From the NCBI RefSeq assembly GCF_900105165.1, contig NZ_LT629740.1, positions 4,216,001 to 4,280,000 on the forward strand: DNA of 64,000 bases, written 5' to 3'. Shown here piece by piece: positions 8,015 through 17,045 of the stretch. Both the position numbers and the translations under genes were made by a program. This stretch comes from Mucilaginibacter mallensis (GTDB lineage: Bacteria; Bacteroidota; Bacteroidia; Sphingobacteriales; Sphingobacteriaceae). Below the pieces are notes generated by a model. The model had not been told where the DNA came from, did not search any database, and saw only the letters and a list, made by a program, of their open reading frames with translations. How positions within the stretch are numbered: position 1 is the first letter of the stretch; each line of letters begins with the position of its first letter.

Positions 8015-10684
8015 TTAGAAATTGAAAGCGGCTGATAACTTACCAAATCTGCCTTCAATAGGGCGTGCATAGTAAATTGGACCAGAAGCTGTAGTTATTC
8101 TGGGGTTGCCTTCAGTTAAACCAACCGTATTGGTTATGTTAGACAGATCCAGTGCAAAACGCATTTGTTTTACTTTTAAAGCCAGACCTGCATTCAACAC
8201 ATCAAATTTAGGCAGGATGTCAAGGTTGGCATTGTCTGCATATTTTTGACCGAAATGATCCAGTTCAACATACATCAATAAGTTTTTGGTAATATTATAA
8301 CCCGGGCGGATGGTGCCATAAAACTTAGGTATCCTTTCTACCGAGTTTCCATTATAATCAAATGGCGCTGTAGCATTAGGGTTTGTTGCGGTAGGTGCCG
8401 AGGTTGTTCCTGAGAAATTGGTAAGTGTCGGGTTTTGGATAGTGGCATTAAGTGTTAAGTTAAAAGGTCCGGCATGATATTCACCTTCAATTTCAACGCC
8501 TATATTTTTAGCACCTGCAAATTGGTTGGTTGATGTTCCGTCGGCCAATACATCGTTAAAAGGAATGTTATCCATAGTCATGTAAAAACCGTTGGCGAAT
8601 AGCGCGAAGTTATTGCTTTCATATTTGTAACCAAGTTCGTATTGTATAACACCGGTTGATTTTATAGCCGATAAATCCGTTGCATTAGAATAATAAGTGG
8701 CCTCATCGGGCGAACGGAAACCATTACTATACCTTGCATACATCGACATATCTTCACTGATTTTATAGTTAGCCGCTAGGCTAGTTGATAAACGGCTCAC
8801 TTTATATTTCCAGTAATAGTACGGGCCACCTACAGTTGTGCTGGAGTTATCAGCAGTTGTTTGGGTAAAATCATAGCCGAATGATGTATTGTTATCAAGG
8901 CTGTGTGCGGCGCTTTCGGTAGCATTGTAACCATTATATCGGTCTGAACTATAGCGTAGGCCCAAGTCGAAAGTCAAATCCGGGTTAGCTTTTATTTGGG
9001 CATCGCCAAAAAAGTCATTTAAAGTGCCTGAGAATTGAGATTGCCTGGTAAGGAACGACATATCTGTTATACCATTATACGTAACTGAAGAATTTGGCGA
9101 ACCTGCCGGAACCGCATTATTAACCAGGTTCAATAATTGAGGGTGTTGCTCTACACTAACCAAAATATTACTCCAGTTCCAATATTGGTTCGACGTGAAA
9201 CTTGAATAGTAATAACCTGCTGATACTGTTAACCATTTGTTTTTGTAGCTAAAACTCATGTTATTCGCAAAATTTTCCATTTGCTTGTTTATTGCCCAAA
9301 AGCCAACATTAGCTACATAGGCAGGATTAACTACTGCCCCTGTATTGACATTGGTATACAGCGGATCGGCTATGGAATTACTGGCTGCAAAAGCTGCGCC
9401 CGTTTGCGGCGTATCTCCAGGAAAAATGGCGGTATATTGCATGTTAATGTTGGTATATTTCATATTATTATCTATGGAAAATCCACTGCCCAAATTTTTG
9501 TTGAACTCCATACCGTAGGCGTTAACTATTGGGTGTATACCATCTTCAAGGTTCCTGGTAAAATATCCGCCGCCTAATTGTGGCACGCTGATCTGGCTGT
9601 AATTTGATGAAGCAAATGTTGATGTATTTGGATTGAAACCATTAACGCCCTTGGGATCAGTGCTACCGGTTAATGGAATTGGCAGCAGGAACAGGTCCTT
9701 GTCATCCAAGTGCTTATAACTCACTTTAACATAGCCTGTACTATCCAACACATACTTTAAATTCATTTTAACCTGGCCCCCGTCGTTCCCTTTGTAACCC
9801 GGATCACGAACACCGTTTTCTACCCGGTAGAAACCGCCTATATCGTAAAATAACTTATCTTTGATCAGCGGGCCGCTAAGGTTTAAATCAGTTCTAAAAA
9901 GGCCATCAGTGCCTGTGCTCAGTTTAAAAGTCCCGGCAAAATCGTCAGTGCCTGTTTTTGATATGAAGTTAATTAAACCGCCGGGTGCATTATTGGCGAA
10001 GATAGAACCCGACCCACCTCTTACTGCTTCAAGGCGTGCTGTTGTTTCATCCACCCTTATCCAGTTATCGGCATTGCCAAATTGTAGTTCACCATCTTCG
10101 AAAACCGGCATTCCATCTTCCTCTATAGTTACAAACTGGTAACCACCTGCTGCCGGTATACCCCTTGCAAAAAGGTTGTTCCCAACCTCACCGCCCGATG
10201 CTTCTACCAAAAATCCCGGTACATGCTTTAACAGATCGGCTGTGCTTGTAGGCGCAAGCTGCTCTATTGCCTTGCTTCCAAAGCTTGTAAGCGCAACGCT
10301 CGCTTCCAATTTTCTTACTGGGTTGGTACTACCTGTAACAACTACAGTGTTCAACTCCATCAGGTCATCAACCAATACAACATTCAGTGCCGTATTATCT
10401 GCAACGACAACCTCAACCGGTTTGTAACTTACGGCAGTGATAACTAATGTTTTTCCTATTGCAACGGTCAAGGTGAATTTTCCTGTTTTATCACTACTGG
10501 CGATTGCTGTTTTATCACCTTTTATGGTAATAGTTGCTCCCAGGATAGGTTGGCCTGCTTTGTCTACCACGGTGCCTGTTATATTTCCGTTAGCTTGCTG
10601 GTGTACGGAAGGTTTGCTGCTTGCTGCTTGGGTAGCATTTATCAGTAAGCATAGGCATAAAATAAATAATAAACTTCTCTTCAT
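8015..10684 (-). CDS. TonB-dependent outer-membrane receptor with N-terminal carboxypeptidase-D-like domain
   Basis: The 889-residue protein has a signal peptide (to about residue 20), a carboxypeptidase-D regulatory-like domain (about 33-115; ITGTVVDKAGQPILGATITI), and a plug domain (about 120-240; LKHVPGFLV, ARGIPAAGG, EAVRGGSGSIFANNAPGGL). A beta-barrel ends in the C-terminal aromatic ...FGKLSAAFNF. It imports a ligand across the outer membrane with TonB energy. No SusD lipoprotein is adjacent, so it is a FecA-like receptor, not a classical SusC. The trehalase and DUF6377 sensor upstream on the same strand suggest a trehalose or related oligosaccharide ligand (inference). Confidence 0.9.
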   Translation of the reverse strand: MKRSLLFILCLCLLINATQAASSKPSVHQQANGNITGTVVDKAGQPILGATITIKGDKTAIASSDKTGKFTLTVAIGKTLVITAVSYKPVEVVVADNTALNVVLVDDLMELNTVVVTGSTNPVRKLEASVALTSFGSKAIEQLAPTSTADLLKHVPGFLVEASGGEVGNNLFARGIPAAGGYQFVTIEEDGMPVFEDGELQFGNADNWIRVDETTARLEAVRGGSGSIFANNAPGGLINFISKTGTDDFAGTFKLSTGTDGLFRTDLNLSGPLIKDKLFYDIGGFYRVENGVRDPGYKGNDGGQVKMNLKYVLDSTGYVKVSYKHLDDKDLFLLPIPLTGSTDPKGVNGFNPNTSTFASSNYSQISVPQLGGGYFTRNLEDGIHPIVNAYGMEFNKNLGSGFSIDNNMKYTNINMQYTAIFPGDTPQTGAAFAASNSIADPLYTNVNTGAVVNPAYVANVGFWAINKQMENFANNMSFSYKNKWLTVSAGYYYSSFTSNQYWNWSNILVSVEQHPQLLNLVNNAVPAGSPNSSVTYNGITDMSFLTRQSQFSGTLNDFFGDAQIKANPDLTFDLGLRYSSDRYNGYNATESAAHSLDNNTSFGYDFTQTTADNSSTTVGGPYYYWKYKVSRLSTSLAANYKISEDMSMYARYSNGFRSPDEATYYSNATDLSAIKSTGVIQYELGYKYESNNFALFANGFYMTMDNIPFNDVLADGTSTNQFAGAKNIGVEIEGEYHAGPFNLTLNATIQNPTLTNFSGTTSAPTATNPNATAPFDYNGNSVERIPKFYGTIRPGYNITKNLLMYVELDHFGQKYADNANLDILPKFDVLNAGLALKVKQMRFALDLSNITNTVGLTEGNPRITTASGPIYYARPIEGRFGKLSAAFNF

Positions 10685-11211
10685 AATTGTAATAGTTAGT
10701 TGTTCATAATGGTTAATAATTCATGATTTGGGGATGTATTATTGAAGTAATAAATGGTTCAGCAGCATAAATAATTGGTTATAATCGAAACAAGTAAACC
10801 TAAATGCTAATTCATCAGTTATGACAAATAGGGCAATAGCGCCTTGTTTTGGATTATGTTATAAAAGTTAAAAATTGGTTTAATTAGCCTATTGCAGGTT
10901 TCAGAATTAACAGTGGTTAAGGAGCCTTGTATATCCTGATATCTGAATACAGATCAAAGGAATATAAACGAAATAGCATAACCTATTTGTTCGCTTAAAA
11001 TTTAAGAAAAAACAGGATTTTTAAAATTTAACTAACTGTTAGTCAGGTACTAAAAAAACACCAATGTCAAAAAAGTATAAATATAATTTAACGTTTTTCG
11101 GCCATTATTTATGCGTAATATCGTATCAACAACAGTATAGAATGTACGTTATAAATGTTAGCATGGAATTGGCATAGGATATGCGCTGTATGTGCAAAAC
11201 GCGCGTAAGAT
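10685..11211 (-). promoter_or_regulatory. 527-bp leader region upstream of the TonB receptor
   Basis: AT-rich region with no convincing gene on either strand. It must hold the promoter of the minus-strand receptor. A 13-bp palindrome (actaac-t-gttagt, 11031-11043) is the only clear dyad and could be an operator. No tRNA-like or riboswitch-like fold is apparent. Confidence 0.3.
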
Positions 11212-12837
11212 TTATGCCTTGTTAGTGATATCCACAGCCTCAATAGCCATAATTGAAAGATCGAAGTGATCGCCCGGGATAATTGCTTTTGCCTTTATAC
11301 GCATTTTGTAAACATAAATGGTGTTTACCGAATATTCAAGAATATTAGCCACGGTTTCATTATCGTCAATACCTAATCGCATCAAGGCAAATATGCGGAG
11401 ATCGGTATTTAATACTTCATTGTCCTTGGGCCATATCTGGTCTTCTTTTTTTAGCAAAGCATTAAAGGCAGGAATAAAATTGGGGAAGATCTTTAAAAAA
11501 ACACGATCAAAAGTGTTAAACAATGTTTCCCGTTCTTTTTTTATGTTGATATCATTAGTTGTTAGGAGCAGGTCGTCGTAATTTTTGGTCGATACCTTTC
11601 GCTCAACGTTCCTTTTTATCTTCTCAAGTTTTAGGATATAACCGGATATTACGTTAAAAAAGTAACCGATATACTCTTCTTTAATATGCGCGTCCTCAAT
11701 CAGTTTAATATTTGTTTTTGCCAGTTGAACATTAGTTTCTTCAATTATTTTTTCCCTGGCCCTTAATATTTTGAGGCGGTTAAAAATGATGAATGTTATA
11801 AGTGTGATCAAAATAGCCACGACAGCTATTGACAATAAATAAACGAGGAACCTGTTCTTTTGATTTTGGGCAACGATTATCTCCTGTGCAGCAACAATTG
11901 GCAAAACCGCTCCTATCTTTATTTGCCGAAGCCTTGCGCCGTAATATTGAGCATCGTTCATGGCCTGTTGCATAAACAGGTAGGCATCTTTTACATCGCC
12001 CTGATGGTATAGTTCTTCGCTCAGTTTAAAAATGGCTAAAGTTTCTTTGGTTGAGGACCGGATATCGTTTATTGCACCCAGTGCCAGCAGATTTATCCTA
12101 TCCTCTGCATGTGCGGGGCCTGTATAAAAGAAGCTCAATACAGTAGCAACCCTTGCCCTTTGATGATCAGTAAGGTTATAATGGTTCAATAATGTGAGGT
12201 AATATGGCGATGGCACCTGCATCTGGCCCGTTCTTATCTGCCTGTCGCCCTTGTGCATCAGCATCTCGAACGAATTAGGTTTACATAAGGCTATAGCCGA
12301 ATCTATATACTTTATGGATGTGGCATTATCATCCGGCGCATAATATTTATTATCGTTATTGTAGTCGGCCAGATCCGAGTATGCCCTTGCCTGCAAAGAG
12401 TAATATTCAAACCTTGAACTATCGGCCAATAAATGGGTATTTATATGGCTCAGGCAATCAAAACTTTCCTTAAACATTCCCGATGATACCAGGATGAACG
12501 CCAGTTTTATCCGTGTTTCGTTTTGCCTGGTCGTGTTTTTTGTTAGCTGGCTTATATTCAGCAGCTTTTGGGTATAAATATAGGCCGAATCGAACTGAAA
12601 TGATTTATATTCCTCAAACAGTTTGCTACAGATGGTGTATTGATCGTTCAGATCGCTTTTAGGCGTGGCGCTAAGCTGGGATTTTAATTTTTCTATCCGC
12701 TCCTTTTTTTGGCCTTCGTATATTTTTTGTTTGGTTAGCTCGTTTTTAAGCGTGGTAAGTAAACTATCACTTTTTGTTGATGCAAGTACCGGGAAGCCGA
12801 AAGTCAGCATCAAAAAAGTTATAGCAAGTCTCTTCAT
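11212..12837 (-). CDS. DUF6377 sensor/regulator with TPR-like periplasmic region, one TM and HTH
   Basis: The 541-residue protein has a signal peptide (residues 1-19), then about 300 helical residues resembling tetratricopeptide repeats. A single membrane helix follows (about 327-349; FLVYLLSIAVVAILITLITF), then a coiled coil and a cytoplasmic C-terminus. The end (LRIFALMRLGIDDNETVANI, VNTIYVYKMRIKAKA) is a LuxR-like helix-turn-helix. This matches the DUF6377 layout as I recall it; these are thought to be membrane-anchored regulators beside sugar-uptake genes. It lies 57 bp behind trehalase and ahead of the TonB receptor, so it probably senses the sugar and controls the locus. No kinase or receiver domain is present. 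Confidence 0.82.
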   Translation of the reverse strand: MKRLAITFLMLTFGFPVLASTKSDSLLTTLKNELTKQKIYEGQKKERIEKLKSQLSATPKSDLNDQYTICSKLFEEYKSFQFDSAYIYTQKLLNISQLTKNTTRQNETRIKLAFILVSSGMFKESFDCLSHINTHLLADSSRFEYYSLQARAYSDLADYNNDNKYYAPDDNATSIKYIDSAIALCKPNSFEMLMHKGDRQIRTGQMQVPSPYYLTLLNHYNLTDHQRARVATVLSFFYTGPAHAEDRINLLALGAINDIRSSTKETLAIFKLSEELYHQGDVKDAYLFMQQAMNDAQYYGARLRQIKIGAVLPIVAAQEIIVAQNQKNRFLVYLLSIAVVAILITLITFIIFNRLKILRAREKIIEETNVQLAKTNIKLIEDAHIKEEYIGYFFNVISGYILKLEKIKRNVERKVSTKNYDDLLLTTNDINIKKERETLFNTFDRVFLKIFPNFIPAFNALLKKEDQIWPKDNEVLNTDLRIFALMRLGIDDNETVANILEYSVNTIYVYKMRIKAKAIIPGDHFDLSIMAIEAVDITNKA

Positions 12838-12894
12838 AAATCAGGTTTATATTACACATCTAAGCTATGCTAATAAATATTAACTTAAAACCTA

Positions 12895-14472
12895 TTATTC
12901 AATTTTTATATGAAGCGAGGGTGGATAATGATCCATTAAATTGAGCAACACTCCGTTGGTCCATCCAAAACCATCCTGAAGCGTGTATTCGCCGCCGCCC
13001 GCTTTTGCTCTGATATCTATAACGTTATATTTTTCCATCAATTTTCCTGTTTGCTCAAACACACGAGTATTGGTACTGATCCACCGTTCGGCTATTGATT
13101 GCGCCAAAACAGTGTGATGATACTTACTTAAACCATTTATAGCAATATACTGCAACGGTGCCCAGGCATTTGGGCTATCCCATTGCTGCCCTGTTTTGCC
13201 AAGTGTAGTAACCAACCCTCCGGGTTTAAGAAAATTCAATTTTAAACCTAAAGAAAGCTTATTGGCCTGCTTTTTATCAGCAATATTAAATTCAAGCGGG
13301 AAAACACCGGCAAGCGTTTTAACAGGTGATATCCGGTTCAATTTCCAGTTATAGTCCATAAACCAGCCCTCTTTTTCGCTCCAGCAATATTTAAGTATGG
13401 CCTTTTTACGGGAGTTTGCTTTATTTAGGTAGCTATTGTAATTATGCAGATCGCCTTGTAACCGGTACGATCTCGCAATTGAAAGTTCAAGGTGATAGAT
13501 CAAACAGTTCAGATCAACAGGGATAATATCGGTAGTTTGTATGGTTCCCAAATCATTTGGATTGCTGAACCATCTCGAACTAAAATCCCAGCCTGATTCA
13601 GCCGCTGCCCGAACATTACGATAAAATTCTTCCGGCATTTGTTGGGTGAGCTTTGCAGCATCAACATCCTGTTTATATGATTCCTCGCGTGGTTTGTCTG
13701 ATCCATCCCAATACCTGTTAAGTACCTCGCCGTTAGGCATAAGCACTACATTATCGCTTGCCTGCCCAATAGTTAAATTCTTGTTGCCCTTCATCCAGAA
13801 AGCATATTCTTTTAAAAGCTCAGATTGATATTTAACAAGCACCTTACTGCCCTTGTCATTAGCCAGCAGATCGATCATCATCGAGAAATATGGTGGCTGT
13901 GAACGGGTTAAATAGTAAGTGCGCATCCCATTAGGGATAAAACCATATTTGTCTATCAGGTAAGCAAAATCGGTTACCATATTTTGCAGTATCTCTGTTT
14001 TATGACTTTCCTGCAAACCAAGCATGGTGAAATAAGAGTCCCAATAATACATTTCGCGAAAACGCCCCCCCGGCACCACATAGCCTGCCGGTAATTGCAA
14101 TAAAGAGGAATATTGGGTAATAGAATCCGGTTTACGGTACAATACGGTCCATAATGTATCTATATGATCGCGTATCCCAGCTGCTACATTACTTTTAAAG
14201 ACATTGTTATGAGTACCCGGAATTGTAAAATTAGCGATAACAAATTGCTTAAGATTAAAACCGGTTGTGGTACTCATTGAAGTATAGTCCTTCATTATAG
14301 CTGCAGGATCGCGCATTGGAGTAGCATCAACAAAGGTCTTGTTATCAGGAAAAATGCCTGATAGTTGCACAGCTTCAAATAACCCGGGGAATAGTTGCCG
14401 GGGCGTAAGTGTTTGCGAAAAAACTGAATTAAAAATGACTACCAGCCATGCGACTAACAGAACTCTTTTCAT
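12895..14472 (-). CDS. treA: Periplasmic trehalase, GH37
   Basis: The 525-residue protein has a signal peptide (residues 1-19) and both GH37 signatures: PGGRFREMYYWDSYF (about 130) and QWDSPNAWAPLQYIAINGL (about 430, with Ala where Gly is commoner). GGGEYTLQDGFGWTNGVLL near the end matches the conserved C-terminal motif. It hydrolyses alpha,alpha-trehalose to two glucose molecules in the periplasm. It is the first gene of the minus-strand trehalase - DUF6377 pair, with the TonB receptor further downstream. The length is typical of the family. The symbol is given by function; orthology was not tested. Confidence 0.92.
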   Translation of the reverse strand: MKRVLLVAWLVVIFNSVFSQTLTPRQLFPGLFEAVQLSGIFPDNKTFVDATPMRDPAAIMKDYTSMSTTTGFNLKQFVIANFTIPGTHNNVFKSNVAAGIRDHIDTLWTVLYRKPDSITQYSSLLQLPAGYVVPGGRFREMYYWDSYFTMLGLQESHKTEILQNMVTDFAYLIDKYGFIPNGMRTYYLTRSQPPYFSMMIDLLANDKGSKVLVKYQSELLKEYAFWMKGNKNLTIGQASDNVVLMPNGEVLNRYWDGSDKPREESYKQDVDAAKLTQQMPEEFYRNVRAAAESGWDFSSRWFSNPNDLGTIQTTDIIPVDLNCLIYHLELSIARSYRLQGDLHNYNSYLNKANSRKKAILKYCWSEKEGWFMDYNWKLNRISPVKTLAGVFPLEFNIADKKQANKLSLGLKLNFLKPGGLVTTLGKTGQQWDSPNAWAPLQYIAINGLSKYHHTVLAQSIAERWISTNTRVFEQTGKLMEKYNVIDIRAKAGGGEYTLQDGFGWTNGVLLNLMDHYPPSLHIKIE

Positions 14473-14812
14473 AATAAAGGTACCAACTGGTTTAAATTGG
14501 TAAAGACCAAATATATCAGCATCAAAATAACTGTTAAACTGTTATCTGGTGTTGATAATACCTGTATAAAAAAAATATAGGAGAAATCGAAGGAAAAAAA
14601 ATACAAGTACTTGTAAATGAATTATTTGAAAATATAGGAAATTCAAATTATATAAATATTATTAACAGGAGCCGGAAGTCAGCACATCACCCCAAAGTTT
14701 TTGGGATAGAGAAATATAACCCAATAAATAAGGAATTTAATAATATACCATAGCAAGGTATGCAAAAAACTGCCTGCGTTATGGTTGACAGGGTTACGGT
14801 TCTTAAGTGCAG
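14473..14812. other. Gene-free AT-rich spacer
   Basis: I see no coding frame, RNA gene or clear repeat here. The segment adjoining 14473 must contain the trehalase promoter, but no TAnnTTTG box with a good upstream element stands out. Confidence 0.4.
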
Positions 14813-15144
14813 TTAGTTAATACCATTATTTTCTTCTGGCGACCAATCATCACTAAAACCAGCCATTGATTGATGATACATTTCATCACCGGTATGTTGG
14901 GTGAACTCAATATTTAGCATATTAACTTCTAATCCAAGCATTTCATTACAAACCTCAATTAATGCTTTTGAAAGCTCTACCCTTACTTCAACAGGCCTCC
15001 CCACCCTTATATCGCACATCAGTATGGCTGCCTGGCTTGGCTCATTTTCGCGCAGCGCCAAACACCACCTTCGCCCAGTTCGCGTATGGTAACAGTTATG
15101 CGTTTTACGTTGGCATTTATGATACGCGCGTAAATGTGGCCCAT
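14813..15144 (-). pseudogene. Tautomerase-family gene broken by a single-base frameshift
   Basis: From ATG at 15144 the minus strand reads MGHIYARIINANVKRITVTI and on to GEGGVWRCA, then the frame is lost near 15049-15053. The next frame continues ENEPSQAAILMCDIRVGRP and later LNIEFTQHTGDEMYH, the MIF/4-OT tautomerase-type C-terminus. One inserted base in the tgcgcgaaaa stretch would restore a single 110-residue protein; the present length of 332 bp is one short of a whole number of codons. A shorter product of about 82 residues could start at TTG 15061 but lacks the N-terminal strand that carries the catalytic residue in this superfamily. A sequencing error is the alternative. Confidence 0.65.
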
Positions 15145-15415
15145 TTTCTTAGCTAACTGCTGCTTGGTTGCAAGTGGGTAGCTCTTGGTTATTTAGAGTT
15201 GTAAATAAGGCCTATTTAATCTTTTATCCTGTTTATAAAAAGCGATTTATGCCCGGTTTTTTTTTCGCATTATCATTACTTTAACAACAATGCTTTGTTG
15301 TATTCATAGTTCATAAGGGCAATATGCAATACTGATATGGCCTGCGGGTACTCTAGAGAGATCTGTTACAAAAACCACATTTTTACAGCAGAAAATACCA
15401 CTTTTAAACAAAAAA

Positions 15416-15437
15416 AGCCTAGCAGACGTGCTAGGCT
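15416..15437 (-). terminator. Terminator immediately downstream of the tRNA-Asn 3' fragment (left)
   Basis: A 9-bp perfect stem (agcctagca / tgctaggct) with loop gacg is followed on the minus strand by a run of T (15410-15415). It lies 4 bp beyond the tRNA 3' end, where a tRNA gene terminator is expected. Confidence 0.7.
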
Positions 15438-15441
15438 TTAT

Positions 15442-15488
15442 GCTCCTGAGGCTGGGCTCGAACCAGCGACCCTCTGATTAACAGTCAA
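15442..15488 (-). repeat. Attachment site, 3' part of tRNA-Asn(GTT), left copy
   Basis: On the minus strand this is the anticodon arm (with GTT), variable loop, T arm (ggttcgagccc) and acceptor 3' strand of tRNA-Asn. The 5' half (acceptor and D arm) is absent; the sequence diverges immediately beyond 15488. The same 47 bp recur without mismatch at 44137-44183. Each copy lies about 225 to 255 bp before a tyrosine integrase, as expected for att sites left by tRNA-targeting elements. Confidence 0.85.
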
Positions 15489-15599
15489 AGGACACCATTT
15501 ATCGATGTTTTGTTATTTTTATATATTATTGATTTTAAGTAATTTACATAGTTTTATGTTTATTAATTTTATCGATTTTTTGCCATTTTTTGCTCAATT

Positions 15600-15683
15600 G
15601 TGTGAGAAATGTGTGAGAAAAAAACTTGCATTTATTGCGTTTACTGCGTAATTTAGCATATTCTTAAAAATTTGTGTGAGAAA
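15600..15683 (+). promoter_or_regulatory. Three gtgtgagaaa repeats before integrase A (candidate arm-type sites)
   Basis: Identical 10-mers lie at 15600-15609, 15611-15620 and 15674-15683, all in the same orientation, between the att core and the integrase start. A pair 11 bp apart plus a third copy nearer the gene is the arrangement expected of integrase arm-binding sites. Element B has an analogous set with a different 10-mer. Confidence 0.45.
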
Positions 15684-15712
15684 AAAATAGCATTTTCTAA
15701 AAATCACGAAAT

Positions 15713-16954
15713 ATGGCTGTTAAAGTAAATTTATACCTGGACGAGCGGAAGATAGAAAAAGGAGAAAAAGCACCGGTAAAGCTAAGGTTGTATATGTCGA
15801 GGACTGATATTAGGCATTACCATACGGGCCGTTACCTCCTAGCGGAGCAATTTGATGAATCGTATTTAGCGACTAAGCCGAAGAAAGCGTACAAGGACCT
15901 TAAAATTGCGTTGGATGGCATCGTTGTTAAAGCCAACACGATTATTTCAAAGATGGACGGTGTATTTGTATTGGCTAAATTTGAAAGGGAAATGTTTGGT
16001 GCGCCATTGAGTTCAATGGACGTGGTGCCACATTACCGGAATTATATTACAGAGTTGACCAAAAACGAGCGTGCAGGCACCGCATCTAACTATGCGCTAA
16101 GCATCAAGTCACTATTAGCCTTTGCAGGTAAAGTCAAGCAACCGGCTACGAGCCTATCTTTTGCGTCCGTCACTGTAGATTTTTTGAACCGTTATGAAAA
16201 ATGGATGGTGGTCGAGGGAAAGTCAAAAACCACAGTTGGCATTTATCTGCGTCCACTTCGTGCTATATTTAACCAGGCCATTGAGGAAGGGAGTATTGTG
16301 GCCGATCTATACCCCTTTAAGAAATACAAAATACCTACTGGTCAGAACATAAAAAAAGCCCTTGATAAATCCGAACTAAAAAAATTGTACACCGCAGAAC
16401 TGCAACCGAGCAGCTACAAGGAAAAAGCAAGAGATTTTTGGTTTTTCAGCTATCAATGTAATGGCATGAACTTCCGCGATATTGCGGAGCTAAAATATAA
16501 AGACATCCATAAAAAGTCTTTTTCGTTTTTGCGCCATAAAACACTTTATACCACAAAAGATAAACCTAAACCGATCATTGTACCGCTTACTGAGCCAATC
16601 CGTGCAATGATCGAACGATATGGTACTAAACCTATTGTGCCCGATAACTACGTATTCCCAATCCTAAACAAATCTATGAATGAGACGGAAAAAATGCGTG
16701 CCAACCAAAATTTTATCCGGTTTGTAAACCAACATTTACAGAAGTTGGCGAAAGATTTAGAACTTGATACTAATATTTCTACCTACTATGCCCGACATAC
16801 TTTTACAACGTCAGCAATCCGCAGCGGCGCTAAGATGGAACTGATTCAGGAAAGTTTGGGACACCATAGTCTTTCCACTACTCAAAATTATTGGGCCGGG
16901 TTTGAAGATGATGTAAAACAGGGGATAGCGGATAAATTGATGGACTTTGGATAA
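15713..16954 (+). CDS. Tyrosine recombinase/integrase of element A
   Basis: The 413-residue protein has the Bacteroidota layout: an arm-binding N-domain (1-90), a SAM-like core-binding domain (about 105-210; YEKWMVVEGKSKTTVGIYLR) and a catalytic domain. Catalytic residues are visible: Arg in QCNGMNFRDIAELK, the ARHTF box, the LGHHS box and the nucleophile Tyr in STTQNYW. It is about 60% similar by eye to integrase B at 44440, sharing RDFWFFSYQCNGMNFRDIAE. It should catalyse integration and excision at the tRNA-Asn core 225 bp upstream. The ATG follows the third gtgtgagaaa repeat. Confidence 0.93.
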   Translation: MAVKVNLYLDERKIEKGEKAPVKLRLYMSRTDIRHYHTGRYLLAEQFDESYLATKPKKAYKDLKIALDGIVVKANTIISKMDGVFVLAKFEREMFGAPLSSMDVVPHYRNYITELTKNERAGTASNYALSIKSLLAFAGKVKQPATSLSFASVTVDFLNRYEKWMVVEGKSKTTVGIYLRPLRAIFNQAIEEGSIVADLYPFKKYKIPTGQNIKKALDKSELKKLYTAELQPSSYKEKARDFWFFSYQCNGMNFRDIAELKYKDIHKKSFSFLRHKTLYTTKDKPKPIIVPLTEPIRAMIERYGTKPIVPDNYVFPILNKSMNETEKMRANQNFIRFVNQHLQKLAKDLELDTNISTYYARHTFTTSAIRSGAKMELIQESLGHHSLSTTQNYWAGFEDDVKQGIADKLMDFG

Positions 16955-17045
16955 AGATGAGTGCGATTAACTCGCGTATTAGAATTTAAGGATAATTACA
17001 TATTCTTGTAGCATTGCCAGAACCTGTAAAGCAATCGATAAATAA

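Noticed and set aside
15442-15488. Complete tRNA-Asn gene
   Set aside because: Only the anticodon arm to 3' end is present; the D arm and 5' acceptor strand are missing at this copy and at 44137-44183.
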